This document shows, piece by piece, positions 1 through 6,249 of a stretch of DNA of 10,449 bases. The first letter of the stretch is position 1. Every line of letters begins with the position of its first letter. A program made the translations under genes and the position numbers. The notes below the pieces were generated by a model that saw only the letters and a program-made list of their open reading frames with translations, was not told where the DNA came from and did no database searches. The stretch comes from Chloroflexota bacterium (GTDB taxonomy: Bacteria; Chloroflexota; Dehalococcoidia; SAR202; UBA11138), in the NCBI GenBank assembly GCA_022566975.1, contig JADFHV010000046.1:1-10449 (forward strand). The letters are read 5' to 3'.

Positions 1-897
1 ATGGTCACTCTTGTAGTAGGTGACAGTTAGAGTGTCGCCGTCCTGCACCCACAGCTTGCCATCGAGGGCGTCGGAGGCGGACCCGGCGTCAGCGCTCAAG
101 ATGATTGTGCCGCGGAAGAACCTGGCCGTGGCGCTGGTAGTTGTAGTGGCAAGCCCCGAGACCTCAGAGATGGTGACCCACTCGCCGGTGGAGTCGGAGT
201 CACTGGTTACCTTGGCGCGGTCGTTGGCTCCTACTTGGGTCCCACCCGCGGCGGTCGGCTCGTATTTGTCTATTATGTGGTGCTTGAACGTGGCCACTAC
301 TTTGGCGCCAATGGCCGCATTCGAGACCAGAGAGAACGTGCCCGCCGCGGGATCGCTCTCGGTTACTAGGGGCGCTGAAGCGCCTACCTTCACGGCGCCG
401 GTTACTAGACTCCCGGCCACGATGGGCGACGCGGTCGCCGGACTGGTCGTGGAGTATCCGGTAGCTGACGCATCGAACGAGTACCCGCCTGTGGAGGGCA
501 CGGTGGTGGTAGCAGCGTTTGAGGCGTTGAACGCAGCAGTGCTGGTAGCCCTGGTGTTACCGTCCGAGAGTCTAAAGGAACCCGTGGGTAGCGTGGTGTT
601 GCCATCCACCTGGACTGCGAGAGTGTCCCAGGTAGCCACCGCCTGGGGAGTAGTCTCGAGCTCATTCGCGGTGGAGGACTTCAGGAAGAAGACCGCCGTG
701 GTCGTTGTGACGCCGGCGTCGCTCGGCTTGTAGAACGTCACCTCATTCTTGGCGCTATCCAGCCACACGACCGTGTCCACGGCAAGGTCGGCGTCCACGA
801 GAGGAACAGCACTCACGGACCTGCCGGAGAAGACGTGGGACACCAGTAGCAGGACCAAGACCGAGCCTATCGTTAGGAACTTAAGAGACTGCTTCAC
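1..897 (-). CDS. Secreted Thr/Ala-rich repeat protein, probable surface or S-layer-like protein (3' end outside window)
   Basis: The frame is open from a GTG at 897-895 to the window edge (299 codons, no stop), with an in-frame TAG just upstream fixing the start and AAGGGGG at 904-910 as ribosome binding site, 6 nt away. Residues 1-30 form a classical signal peptide: a short n-region with two Lys, a hydrophobic core (FLTIGSVLVLLLVSHVF) and a V-S-A cleavage site after residue 30. The mature part is rich in Thr, Ser, Ala and Val, and has no Cys and no Met. A motif of the form W..D....VT.YK.SD occurs at residues 45-60 and again at 283-298, a spacing of about 238 residues that suggests long tandem repeats. 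The second copy, with DGDTLTVTYY, resembles the end of Ig-like beta-sandwich repeats of bacterial surface proteins. An S-layer or adhesin role is inference; no anchoring domain is visible in this fragment. Two promoters upstream (1231-1260, 1067-1095) suggest strong expression. Confidence 0.8.
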   Translation of the reverse strand, partial: MKQSLKFLTIGSVLVLLLVSHVFSGRSVSAVPLVDADLAVDTVVWLDSAKNEVTFYKPSDAGVTTTTAVFFLKSSTANELETTPQAVATWDTLAVQVDGNTTLPTGSFRLSDGNTRATSTAAFNASNAATTTVPSTGGYSFDASATGYSTTSPATASPIVAGSLVTGAVKVGASAPLVTESDPAAGTFSLVSNAAIGAKVVATFKHHIIDKYEPTAAGGTQVGANDRAKVTSDSDSTGEWVTISEVSGLATTTTSATARFFRGTIILSADAGSASDALDGKLWVQDGDTLTVTYYKSDH

Positions 898-903
898 TGC
901 CTA

Positions 904-910
904 CCCCCTT
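904..910 (-). promoter_or_regulatory. Ribosome binding site for the secreted-protein gene
   Basis: AAGGGGG on the minus strand lies 6 nt upstream of the GTG at 897. It supports this non-ATG start. Confidence 0.6.
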
Positions 911-931
911 GTAACTACGCTGTAACTACGC
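910..931. repeat. Perfect 11-bp tandem duplication in the secreted-protein leader
   Basis: TGTAACTACGC occurs twice head to tail (910-920 and 921-931, plus strand), directly abutting the ribosome binding site of the secreted-protein gene. It could be a replication-slippage duplication or a paired binding site in the leader; the sequence alone does not decide. Confidence 0.7.
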
Positions 932-956
932 TGGATTAATTGGTTCCCAACAAACG

Positions 957-987
957 AAAAACGCTCCCCAGAGCTGTTACCAGGGAG
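957..987 (-). terminator. Weak terminator- or attenuator-like hairpin in the secreted-protein leader
   Basis: On the minus strand a 5-bp stem (CTCCC at 987-983 pairing with GGGAG at 968-964, 14-nt loop) is followed after CG by TTTTT at 961-957. It lies downstream of the two promoters at 1067-1095 and 1231-1260 and upstream of the GTG at 897, so if it works it would attenuate that transcript. The stem is short and the loop long, so this is a weak call. Confidence 0.3.
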
Positions 988-1000
988 ACACTCAGACATG

Positions 1001-1022
1001 ACCCGCTCTAGACGGGGCGGGT
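1001..1022 (-). other. GC-rich leader hairpin
   Basis: A 6-bp perfect inverted repeat, ACCCGC and GCGGGT, with a 10-nt loop, lies in the predicted leader of the secreted-protein transcript. No T-run follows, so it is not a terminator; it may stabilise or regulate the leader RNA. Confidence 0.35.
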
Positions 1023-1066
1023 GTCGATCTCATTCAAGCCCTCACTTCCGTGTCGGAGCCGTAGCA

Positions 1067-1095
1067 TTTGTACACCACACTCATAGCTTTGTCAA
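1067..1095 (-). promoter_or_regulatory. Sigma70-like promoter P2 for the secreted-protein gene
   Basis: On the minus strand a perfect -35 hexamer TTGACA (1095-1090), a 17-nt spacer and TACAAA (1072-1067) as the -10. The nine bases after the -35, AAGCTATGA, closely match those of the promoters at 1231-1260 and 5265-5294. The predicted start near 1060 gives a leader of about 160 nt before the GTG at 897. Confidence 0.55.
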
Positions 1096-1230
1096 GGGCG
1101 AGTGGGGCGACCTAGGTGCTGATAGGCTGCTGCCTACTCGGTTGACCGGGACACTATTGACTCCCGACTCGACCAGCCGTTCTGCTCAGTCTGCAGGCCG
1201 ACGTAGAGGAAGCGTCCAAAGTCAGCAGCA

Positions 1231-1260
1231 AATATAGATGAGACGTCGTAGCCTTGTCAA
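1231..1260 (-). promoter_or_regulatory. Sigma70-like promoter P1, upstream of the secreted-protein gene
   Basis: On the minus strand TTGACA (1260-1255), an 18-nt spacer and TATATT (1236-1231) make a near-consensus promoter. The sequence after the -35 (AGGCTACGA) matches the other two promoters in this window. It lies about 165 bp upstream of P2 in the same orientation, so the two probably serve the same gene; P1 could alternatively drive a small RNA. Confidence 0.6.
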
Positions 1261-1390
1261 TGAGTTTAGTGGACTCGACTTTTCATATATCTCCGACCCT
1301 GGGCACCACTGTCAGACGGCGGTCCGGGGCCTCGCTCTACTCTGTGAGTGTCCTCTCAGCTAGAATAGTCGTCCAACCGCCCTGTTCCTA

Positions 1391-1663
1391 AACACCACCC
1401 TGCACTACTACCGGTCCGGTGCATGCTCCCAAGGGGTCGAAGGCACAGCCCACTCCTGCGCGTTCGTTATTGACGGGCGCTGCGGACGGGTAGAGTGGAC
1501 AGGTTGCTACTGCCACTACCTTCGTGTGGTGAGCCAAGGCCGGTTCACAGGGGCGCATACGTTTCGTGCGGTGCCTGACGCGGCCGATGAGGTGCCCGAA
1601 TCGAACGAGGTGAAGAACGAGATTTCGGCGCTGATGTCCGGCGTGGTGCCCTGTCCGTAGGCG
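1391..1663 (+). other. Unidentified open stretch, possible gene relic
   Basis: A plus-strand frame is open from a TAA at 1388-1390 to a TAG ending at 1663 (90 codons), with no ATG and no convincing alternative start with a Shine-Dalgarno. The last third reads like real protein, acidic and mixed in composition (VPDAADEVPESNEVKNEIS), and its codons mostly end in G or C. I do not recognise the family. It could be the 3' remnant of a lost gene or a chance opening; the overlapping minus-strand frame (1388-1672) is Arg/His-rich and looks like an antisense shadow. The surrounding 898-1716 interval otherwise holds only the promoters and hairpins listed separately. Confidence 0.2.
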
Positions 1664-1716
1664 GGTCGCCACTCATCGGGCTCGGACCGTGATGGCCCGG
1701 TCGCCCTAGGCCGGCC

Positions 1717-2976
1717 TCAGCGTCCCAGGGAGGCCAGGAACTCCTGGTTGTCCTTCGTCTTACGGAGCTGCTCGAGGATCTTCTCGGTAGCCTCGGAGTC
1801 CTTCCTGGAGTCCGAGCTGATCATGCTCGCCATCCGGCGCAGCAGCCAGACCTGCTTGAGCGTCGCCTCGTCTAGCAGCAGCTCTTCTCGGCGGGTGCCG
1901 CTGCGCGCGATGTCGATGGCGGGGAAGATGCGACTCTCAGACAGCTTGCGGTCCAGGTGGACCTCCATATTGCCGGTCCCCTTGAACTCCTCGTAGATCA
2001 CCTCGTCCATGCGGCTTCCCGTGTCCACAAGGCACGCGGCGAGGATAGTCAAGCTGCCTCCCTCTTCTAAGTTGCGCGCCGCGCCGAAAAAACGTTTAGG
2101 GGGATAGAGGGCCACCGGGTCTATGCCACCCGACAGCGTGCGGCCGCTTGTCGGCAGGGCCAGGTTATAGGCGCGCGTCAGCCTGGTGATGCTGTCCAGC
2201 AGGATGAGCACGTCTCGTCCTCCCTCCACCATTCGTTTGGCGCGCTCCAACACCATCTCCGCCACGCGGCAATGGTCCTCCACAGGCTCATCGAAGGTGG
2301 AGCTGTAGACCTCTCCCTCGATGGACCGCCGCATGTCCGTCACCTCTTCCGGTCGCTCCCCGGTGAGGGCCACCATTATCTGAATGTCAGGCGCGTTGGC
2401 GGTCACGCTGCTGGCCAAGTGCTTCAACAGAGTCGTCTTGCCGGCTTTGGGCGGAGATACGATGAGCCCACGCTGGCCACGTCCAATCGGCGCCAGCATG
2501 TCCATCAGGCGCATAGACAGGTTCTTGGGAGTCGTCTCCAGCTTGATCCGCTCGGTCGGAAAGATCGGGGTCAAGCTCTCGAATTTGGGGCGGCGTCGGG
2601 CGGCGTCGGGGTCGACCCCGTTTACGGCTTCCACCCTGATCAGGCCGAAGTAGCGCTCGCCGTCCTTGGGCGGCCTGACCTGGCCGGCCACTTCGTCGCC
2701 TGTCCTAAGTCCAAACCTTCGGATCTGGGACTGGGATACGTATACGTCGCCTCCGCCGTCGGAGTGTCCGTTTTGCTTCAGGAAGCCGTAACCGTCGTTG
2801 ACGATGGACAGGATGCCGCTGGCCATGATCTGGCCATTCTGTTCGGCATGCGCCTTCAGCACCGTCATCAACAGCTCCTGCCGCCTGGGCTCGGAGTCTC
2901 CGTCCAGGACTCCCATCTCGGAGGCAAGCTCCATGAGCTCTTCGTTGGTCTTATCTTGTAGCTGACTTATGTCCAT
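1717..2976 (-). CDS. rho: Transcription termination factor Rho
   Basis: Rho is the hexameric RNA-dependent ATPase/translocase that binds unstructured transcripts and dislodges RNA polymerase. At 419 aa it is full length. Residues 1-45 are the helical Rho_N domain; about 50-120 are the cold-shock-like OB domain that grips RNA ([23 protein letters not shown]); the rest is the RecA-like ATPase. Visible are the Walker A loop PPKAGKTT (175-182), catalytic Glu211 in GERPEEV, the Walker B strand VLILLD (256-261), the Q-loop segment LTRAYN, and the R-loop/arginine-finger segment [10 protein letters not shown] (293-302). GGAG 7 nt before the ATG supports the start. There is no long N-terminal insertion as in some high-GC Rho proteins. 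It lies downstream of the transaldolase relic and pyrG in the same orientation, a familiar pyrG-tal-rho order. rpmE, which often follows rho, is not seen. Confidence 0.98.
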   Translation of the reverse strand: MDISQLQDKTNEELMELASEMGVLDGDSEPRRQELLMTVLKAHAEQNGQIMASGILSIVNDGYGFLKQNGHSDGGGDVYVSQSQIRRFGLRTGDEVAGQVRPPKDGERYFGLIRVEAVNGVDPDAARRRPKFESLTPIFPTERIKLETTPKNLSMRLMDMLAPIGRGQRGLIVSPPKAGKTTLLKHLASSVTANAPDIQIMVALTGERPEEVTDMRRSIEGEVYSSTFDEPVEDHCRVAEMVLERAKRMVEGGRDVLILLDSITRLTRAYNLALPTSGRTLSGGIDPVALYPPKRFFGAARNLEEGGSLTILAACLVDTGSRMDEVIYEEFKGTGNMEVHLDRKLSESRIFPAIDIARSGTRREELLLDEATLKQVWLLRRMASMISSDSRKDSEATEKILEQLRKTKDNQEFLASLGR

Positions 2977-2983
2977 AGCCGTT

Positions 2984-2987
2984 CTCC
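2984..2987 (-). promoter_or_regulatory. Ribosome binding site of rho
   Basis: GGAG on the minus strand, 7 nt upstream of the rho ATG (2976). It is preceded by a small GGGCC/GGCCC hairpin. No convincing promoter was found in 2988-3194, so rho may be read through from pyrG or use a weak promoter. Confidence 0.5.
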
Positions 2988-3194
2988 GGGGCCCGTCACA
3001 CAGGCCCTCCTAGTTCATTCCGGAAACAGACTTCCTCGCTTGAATCACTTCGGTACCTGTTAAAACGACTTGGGGGTAGGTGGCGCGTGGCACCTGGTGG
3101 TTAACTGGGAGCGTGCGACCGGCGTTGAATCGTCTTTTAGGATTGAGACCCGTGATGGGGTAAGAGACTGGGGCTACTGCCGGGGCGCCTTCTC

Positions 3195-3366
3195 TCAGTC
3201 TTGTGTGAGTCTTCGTAGGTCTATGTCAGTCAGAGGAGGGTCGACCATCTGGGCGAGCACTGTAGCGACATGCAAGCGAGGGGTTGATGATAACTCCACT
3301 GAGTACGCACGTCTTGGCTGCCTGGCGGATTTCGTCCGTGTTAATGGTATCGAGGAAGAGGCGCAT
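3195..3366 (-). pseudogene. Transaldolase (TalC/Fsa type) remnant with large internal deletion and frameshift
   Basis: From an ATG at 3366 the minus strand reads MRLFLDTINTDEIRQAAK, then VLSGVIINPSL, which is the N-terminus of small transaldolases (usual form M.lFlDTAn.deI..aa..G.v.GVTTNPSL, with the catalytic-barrel Asp and the NPSL strand). In the next frame, from 3275, the sequence reads HVATVLAQMVDPPLTDIDLRRL and then stops at 3195; this matches the C-terminus of the same family (IATVP...l.qM..HPLTD.Gl.rF). The family is about 215 residues long; only about 33 N-terminal and 26 C-terminal residues remain, in different frames, so the catalytic Lys region is gone and the product would be inactive. 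It sits between pyrG and rho, where tal/fsa lies in other bacteria, so it is an in-place decay product. Confidence 0.75.
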
Positions 3367-3417
3367 CAGAGGGGGAACGCTCGTATAGTACCACATTTTC
3401 GACGAGACATCCAACTC

Positions 3418-5058
3418 CTAGCCAGAGGAATCGAGGGGCAGGGAGTGCTGACCTCCCTCCCGAAGCGTTCGCTCGGCGACGCCCACGAACTCTCGAAACA
3501 GCGGGTGCGGTCGGTTGGGCCTGGAAAGAAACTCGGGGTGGAACTGCACGCCGACCATGAAGGGCTGGTCCGACATCTCCATGATCTCCACGAGCCTGCC
3601 GTCTGGTGAGAGCCCGGTTGGCCACAGACCTACCGCCTCCAGGTCCTCTTTGTAGGCGTTGTTGAACTCGAACCGGTGTCGATGCCGTTCCTCGATCAGG
3701 GGACGGCCGTATGCCTTGGCCGCCCAGCTTCCGCTGACGAGCTCGCAGGGGTATACCCCCAGCCGCATAGTGCCACCCATGTCGGTGACATCTTTCTGGT
3801 CCGGCATCAGGTCTATCACCGGGTCAGGCGTGTAGGGGTCGAACTCGGTAGAGTTGGCCTTCTCCTTGCCAAGGAGCTGCCGCGCCGTCTGTACTACCAT
3901 CACCTGCAGACCCAGACACAGACCGAGGTACGGTACGTTGTTCTCACGGGCGTAGCGTACAGTGTCGATCATTCCCTCGATGCCCCTGGGGCCGAAGCCG
4001 CCGGGTACGACGATGCCCGACACGGAGCTGAGATAGGGCTCGGGGCCGTCCTGCTCCACGTCCTCGGAGCGGACCCAGCGGATCTCAACGTCGCGGTCGT
4101 GGAACAGCCCCGCGTGGAGCAGGGCCTCCTTGACGGAGATGTAGGAGTCGGGAAGATCGACGTACTTGCCCACGACAGCGATGGGCAGCGCGACCTTAGG
4201 CTCCTTGATGGCTTCTACCAGCGTGCGCCACTCGTTCATGTCGCGGCTCGATGTGTTGATGCGGAGCGTCTCCAGAATCAGATCGCCTAGGCCCTCGTCC
4301 TCCAGGATCAAGGGTACCTCGTACACCGTGGAGACGGTCGGCAGGGTAATTACACCCCTGGAGGGAACGTCGCAGTGGATGGTGATCTTTCGCTTGATAT
4401 CTTCGGTGACCGGGTGGTCGCTCCGGCAGATGATGGCGTCCGGCTGGATGCCGATGCTGCGCAGCTCCCGGACGCTGTGCTGCGTGGGCTTCGTCTTGAG
4501 CTCCCCCGTCGAGCCTATGTACGGTAGGAACGTGACGTGAGCGTAGAAGACGTTGTCCTTACCCACCTCGTTGCGCATCTGACGGATTGCTTCCAGGAAC
4601 GGCAGCCCCTCGATATCGCCGACGGTACCCCCAACCTCTACGACTATGACGTCGGCGCCGCTCTCGTCCGCCACGTGGAGGATTCGCTGTTTGATGGCGT
4701 CAGTCACATGAGGTATCGTCTGGATCGTTCCACCCAGGAACTCTCCCCTGCGCTCCCGGCTGATGACGTCGCTATATATCTGGCCGGCGGTCACGTTGGA
4801 GGAGCGCGTCAGGTCCATGTCGATGAACCGCTCGTAGTGTCCCAGGTCCAGGTCTGTCTCGCTGCCGTCGGCCGTTACGAAGACCTCGCCGTGCTGAAAG
4901 GGAGACATTGTCCCCGGATCGACGTTGAGGTAGGGGTCGAGCTTGAGCACCGACACCGTGACGCCGCGGCTCTTGAGGATTCGCGCTATCGACGAGACGC
5001 TGATCCCTTTGCCCACGGAGCTGACCACGCCGCCAGTGACGAATATGAACCTTGTCAT
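3418..5058 (-). CDS. pyrG: CTP synthase (glutamine-hydrolysing)
   Basis: This enzyme makes CTP from UTP, ATP and glutamine, the last step of pyrimidine nucleotide synthesis. The 546-aa protein has both domains. The N-terminal amidoligase domain (about 1-268) shows the P-loop FVTGGVVSSVGKG (6-18), KLDPYLNVDPGTMSPFQHGE, the Mg-binding Asp72 and Glu141 in VEVGGTVGDIEG, and the UTP-binding STGELKTKPTQHSV. The C-terminal class I glutaminase domain (about 290-535) has the oxyanion loop PGGFGPRG, nucleophile Cys381 in GLCLGLQ, the RHRHRFEFNNAY motif, and the His507/Glu509 pair in QFHPEF. All key residues are intact. The start is fixed by the conserved MTRFIFVTGG beginning, though only a weak Shine-Dalgarno precedes it. 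A strong promoter at 5265-5294 gives a leader of about 200 nt. The transaldolase relic follows 51 bp downstream. Confidence 0.98.
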   Translation of the reverse strand: MTRFIFVTGGVVSSVGKGISVSSIARILKSRGVTVSVLKLDPYLNVDPGTMSPFQHGEVFVTADGSETDLDLGHYERFIDMDLTRSSNVTAGQIYSDVISRERRGEFLGGTIQTIPHVTDAIKQRILHVADESGADVIVVEVGGTVGDIEGLPFLEAIRQMRNEVGKDNVFYAHVTFLPYIGSTGELKTKPTQHSVRELRSIGIQPDAIICRSDHPVTEDIKRKITIHCDVPSRGVITLPTVSTVYEVPLILEDEGLGDLILETLRINTSSRDMNEWRTLVEAIKEPKVALPIAVVGKYVDLPDSYISVKEALLHAGLFHDRDVEIRWVRSEDVEQDGPEPYLSSVSGIVVPGGFGPRGIEGMIDTVRYARENNVPYLGLCLGLQVMVVQTARQLLGKEKANSTEFDPYTPDPVIDLMPDQKDVTDMGGTMRLGVYPCELVSGSWAAKAYGRPLIEERHRHRFEFNNAYKEDLEAVGLWPTGLSPDGRLVEIMEMSDQPFMVGVQFHPEFLSRPNRPHPLFREFVGVAERTLREGGQHSLPLDSSG

Positions 5059-5264
5059 GGTCTCGAGGGTCCGGCTCCGGAAAATAGCTGCACCAAGCCA
5101 ACGGTGGCGGATGAGCCTTGGACGAGCGGTCGGTCGAGAGGGACAGTTAGCGAAGGGGTGCGGCGGCGGACGGTAGCGGCTGACGCCACTATCGGATAGT
5201 CCTTACGGTGCGGGGTGAGTTTGGGCTTCCTATACCTGCCAGATGGCCCTCCTCGCTTGGGGAA

Positions 5265-5294
5265 AGTATAGGGTCGCGTTCGAAGCCTTGTCAA
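5265..5294 (-). promoter_or_regulatory. Sigma70-like promoter of pyrG
   Basis: On the minus strand TTGACA (5294-5289), an 18-nt spacer and TATACT (5270-5265). The predicted start lies near 5258, about 200 nt before the pyrG ATG. The sequence after the -35 (AGGCTTCGA) matches the two promoters at 1067-1095 and 1231-1260. The leader (5059-5258) shows no clear gene or known riboswitch by eye. Confidence 0.65.
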
Positions 5295-5370
5295 CAGCGT
5301 CGCGGGCAGTTTTCGGCGAGCCTTCCGGAGGTCGAGGTCGAAGAGGACGTCGGAATGTGTGACATGTTCA

Positions 5371-5451
5371 GTTCTAAAAATCTCTCGCGAGCTGGGCATG
5401 CGACCCCTCATGGAGCGCGTCCTGTCCCGCCGGGAGATACTGGAGGCGTAG
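5371..5451 (+). pseudogene. C-terminal relic of a probable TPR-type regulator or ATPase
   Basis: The last 26 plus-strand codons before a TAG at 5449-5451 read VLKISRELGMRPL then MERVLSRREILEA. This resembles the last TPR-like helix pair closing large LuxR/adenylate-cyclase-type ATPase proteins with MalT-like TPR tails, a pattern I recall from Chloroflexota (knowledge, not checked). The frame upstream of 5371 does not continue as credible TPR sequence and no start exists, so only the 3' end survives. Its stop abuts the stop of the convergent SDR gene (5452) with no spacing, and its 5' side lies close to the pyrG promoter, suggesting that a larger plus-strand gene was deleted here. Confidence 0.45.
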
Positions 5452-6240
5452 CTACCTCTGGCTGAGGCCGCCGTCCAGGTAGATGGTCTCGCCGGTCATG
5501 TACGCCGAGGCGTCCGACGCCAGGTAGAGCGCCAGTAGGCCCACCTCCCTGAGCTCGCCCACCCGTCCCAGCGGGACGCCGTCCCTGGCGTCGTCTCTCG
5601 ACCGGGCTACCTGCGTCACGTCTGACGTCTCCGGGTCGGGGAACAGTCCGGGAGCGATGGAGTTTACCGTCACGCCGTAAGGCGCCCACTCCAACGCGAG
5701 GGTCTGTGTCAGCTGCACGAGCCCGGCCTTGGCGGCTGAGTAGACGAGCGTCTCGGGGCTTCCCCGGCGCGCCGCAATCCCGCTGATGTTGATGACCCTG
5801 CCCATACGACGCTCGAGGAAGTGGGGTCCGACGGCCCGGCATCCCATGAAGGCCTGTGTCAGGTTGACGTCCAGAACGAAACGCCACTCCTCATCGGTGA
5901 TAGGCTCACCACCGGAGCCGGGAGCGGGCACGAGGGCCTTGCGGATCGCGTCGCCAAGGTTATTGACCAGCACGTCGATGTGCCCCCAGCGCTCCAGGGC
6001 GGTGTCCACCGTGCGCCGCCAATCGTCTGCGTCGGTGCCATCGGCCGTCAGGGCCTCTATGGGGTGGCCCGCCGCGGCCAGCTCCTCCGCCAATGGCGTC
6101 AGGTAGCGGTCGGTGAGCGCCGTGACCATCACCCGTGCGCCGGACTCCGCCAAGACGCGGGCGATCCCCTTACCGATGCCCCTGGCGGCGCCCGTGACGA
6201 TGACCGTCCTGCCCTCAACGCTGTACTCTGCCGGCAACAT
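5452..6240 (-). CDS. Short-chain dehydrogenase/reductase (classical SDR)
   Basis: NAD(P)-dependent oxidoreductase of 262 aa, the usual length for a classical SDR. The Rossmann fold starts with the cofactor motif TGAARGIG (16-23); NNLG (93-96) is the usual NNAG with Leu for Ala; the catalytic tetrad is Asn126, Ser153 (INISG), Tyr167 and Lys171 (YSAAK). The C-terminal LYLASDASAYMTGETIYLDGG is the standard closing motif. Substrate is not predictable; members this similar to FabG-type reductases act on many hydroxy or keto compounds. The ATG is 9 bp downstream of the aminotransferase stop, so the two are probably co-transcribed and may act on the same pathway. Shine-Dalgarno is weak, suggesting translational coupling. 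Confidence 0.93.
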   Translation of the reverse strand: MLPAEYSVEGRTVIVTGAARGIGKGIARVLAESGARVMVTALTDRYLTPLAEELAAAGHPIEALTADGTDADDWRRTVDTALERWGHIDVLVNNLGDAIRKALVPAPGSGGEPITDEEWRFVLDVNLTQAFMGCRAVGPHFLERRMGRVINISGIAARRGSPETLVYSAAKAGLVQLTQTLALEWAPYGVTVNSIAPGLFPDPETSDVTQVARSRDDARDGVPLGRVGELREVGLLALYLASDASAYMTGETIYLDGGLSQR

Positions 6241-6249
6241 CGGGCTTGC

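Noticed and set aside
998..1237. Plus-strand 79-codon open frame
   Set aside because: No Shine-Dalgarno, Arg/Ser-rich low-information sequence, and it overlaps the two minus-strand promoters at 1067-1095 and 1231-1260.
1580..1625. tRNA T-arm-like GTTCGATTC on the minus strand
   Set aside because: The flanking stem has only four of five pairs and no matching acceptor or anticodon arms can be built around it.
1664..1716. Possible terminator after rho (GGCCGGCC and a CGGGC/GCCCG stem)
   Set aside because: No T-run follows and the stem is only 5 bp with a 13-nt loop.
2272..2961. Plus-strand 229-codon open frame within rho
   Set aside because: Entirely antisense to the fully conserved rho gene.
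3070..3609. Plus-strand 179-codon open frame over the rho-pyrG gap and the pyrG 3' end
   Set aside because: Its second half is antisense to pyrG and the middle is antisense to the transaldolase relic; the first part has no family resemblance or Shine-Dalgarno.
5378..5393. CTCGCGAGAGATTTTT on the minus strand as an intrinsic terminator after the SDR gene
   Set aside because: Only a 3-bp stem can form with the GCGA loop, too weak to call.
5055..5411. Minus-strand 118-codon open frame upstream of pyrG
   Set aside because: It spans the pyrG promoter and leader, is Arg/Pro-rich, and resembles no known family.
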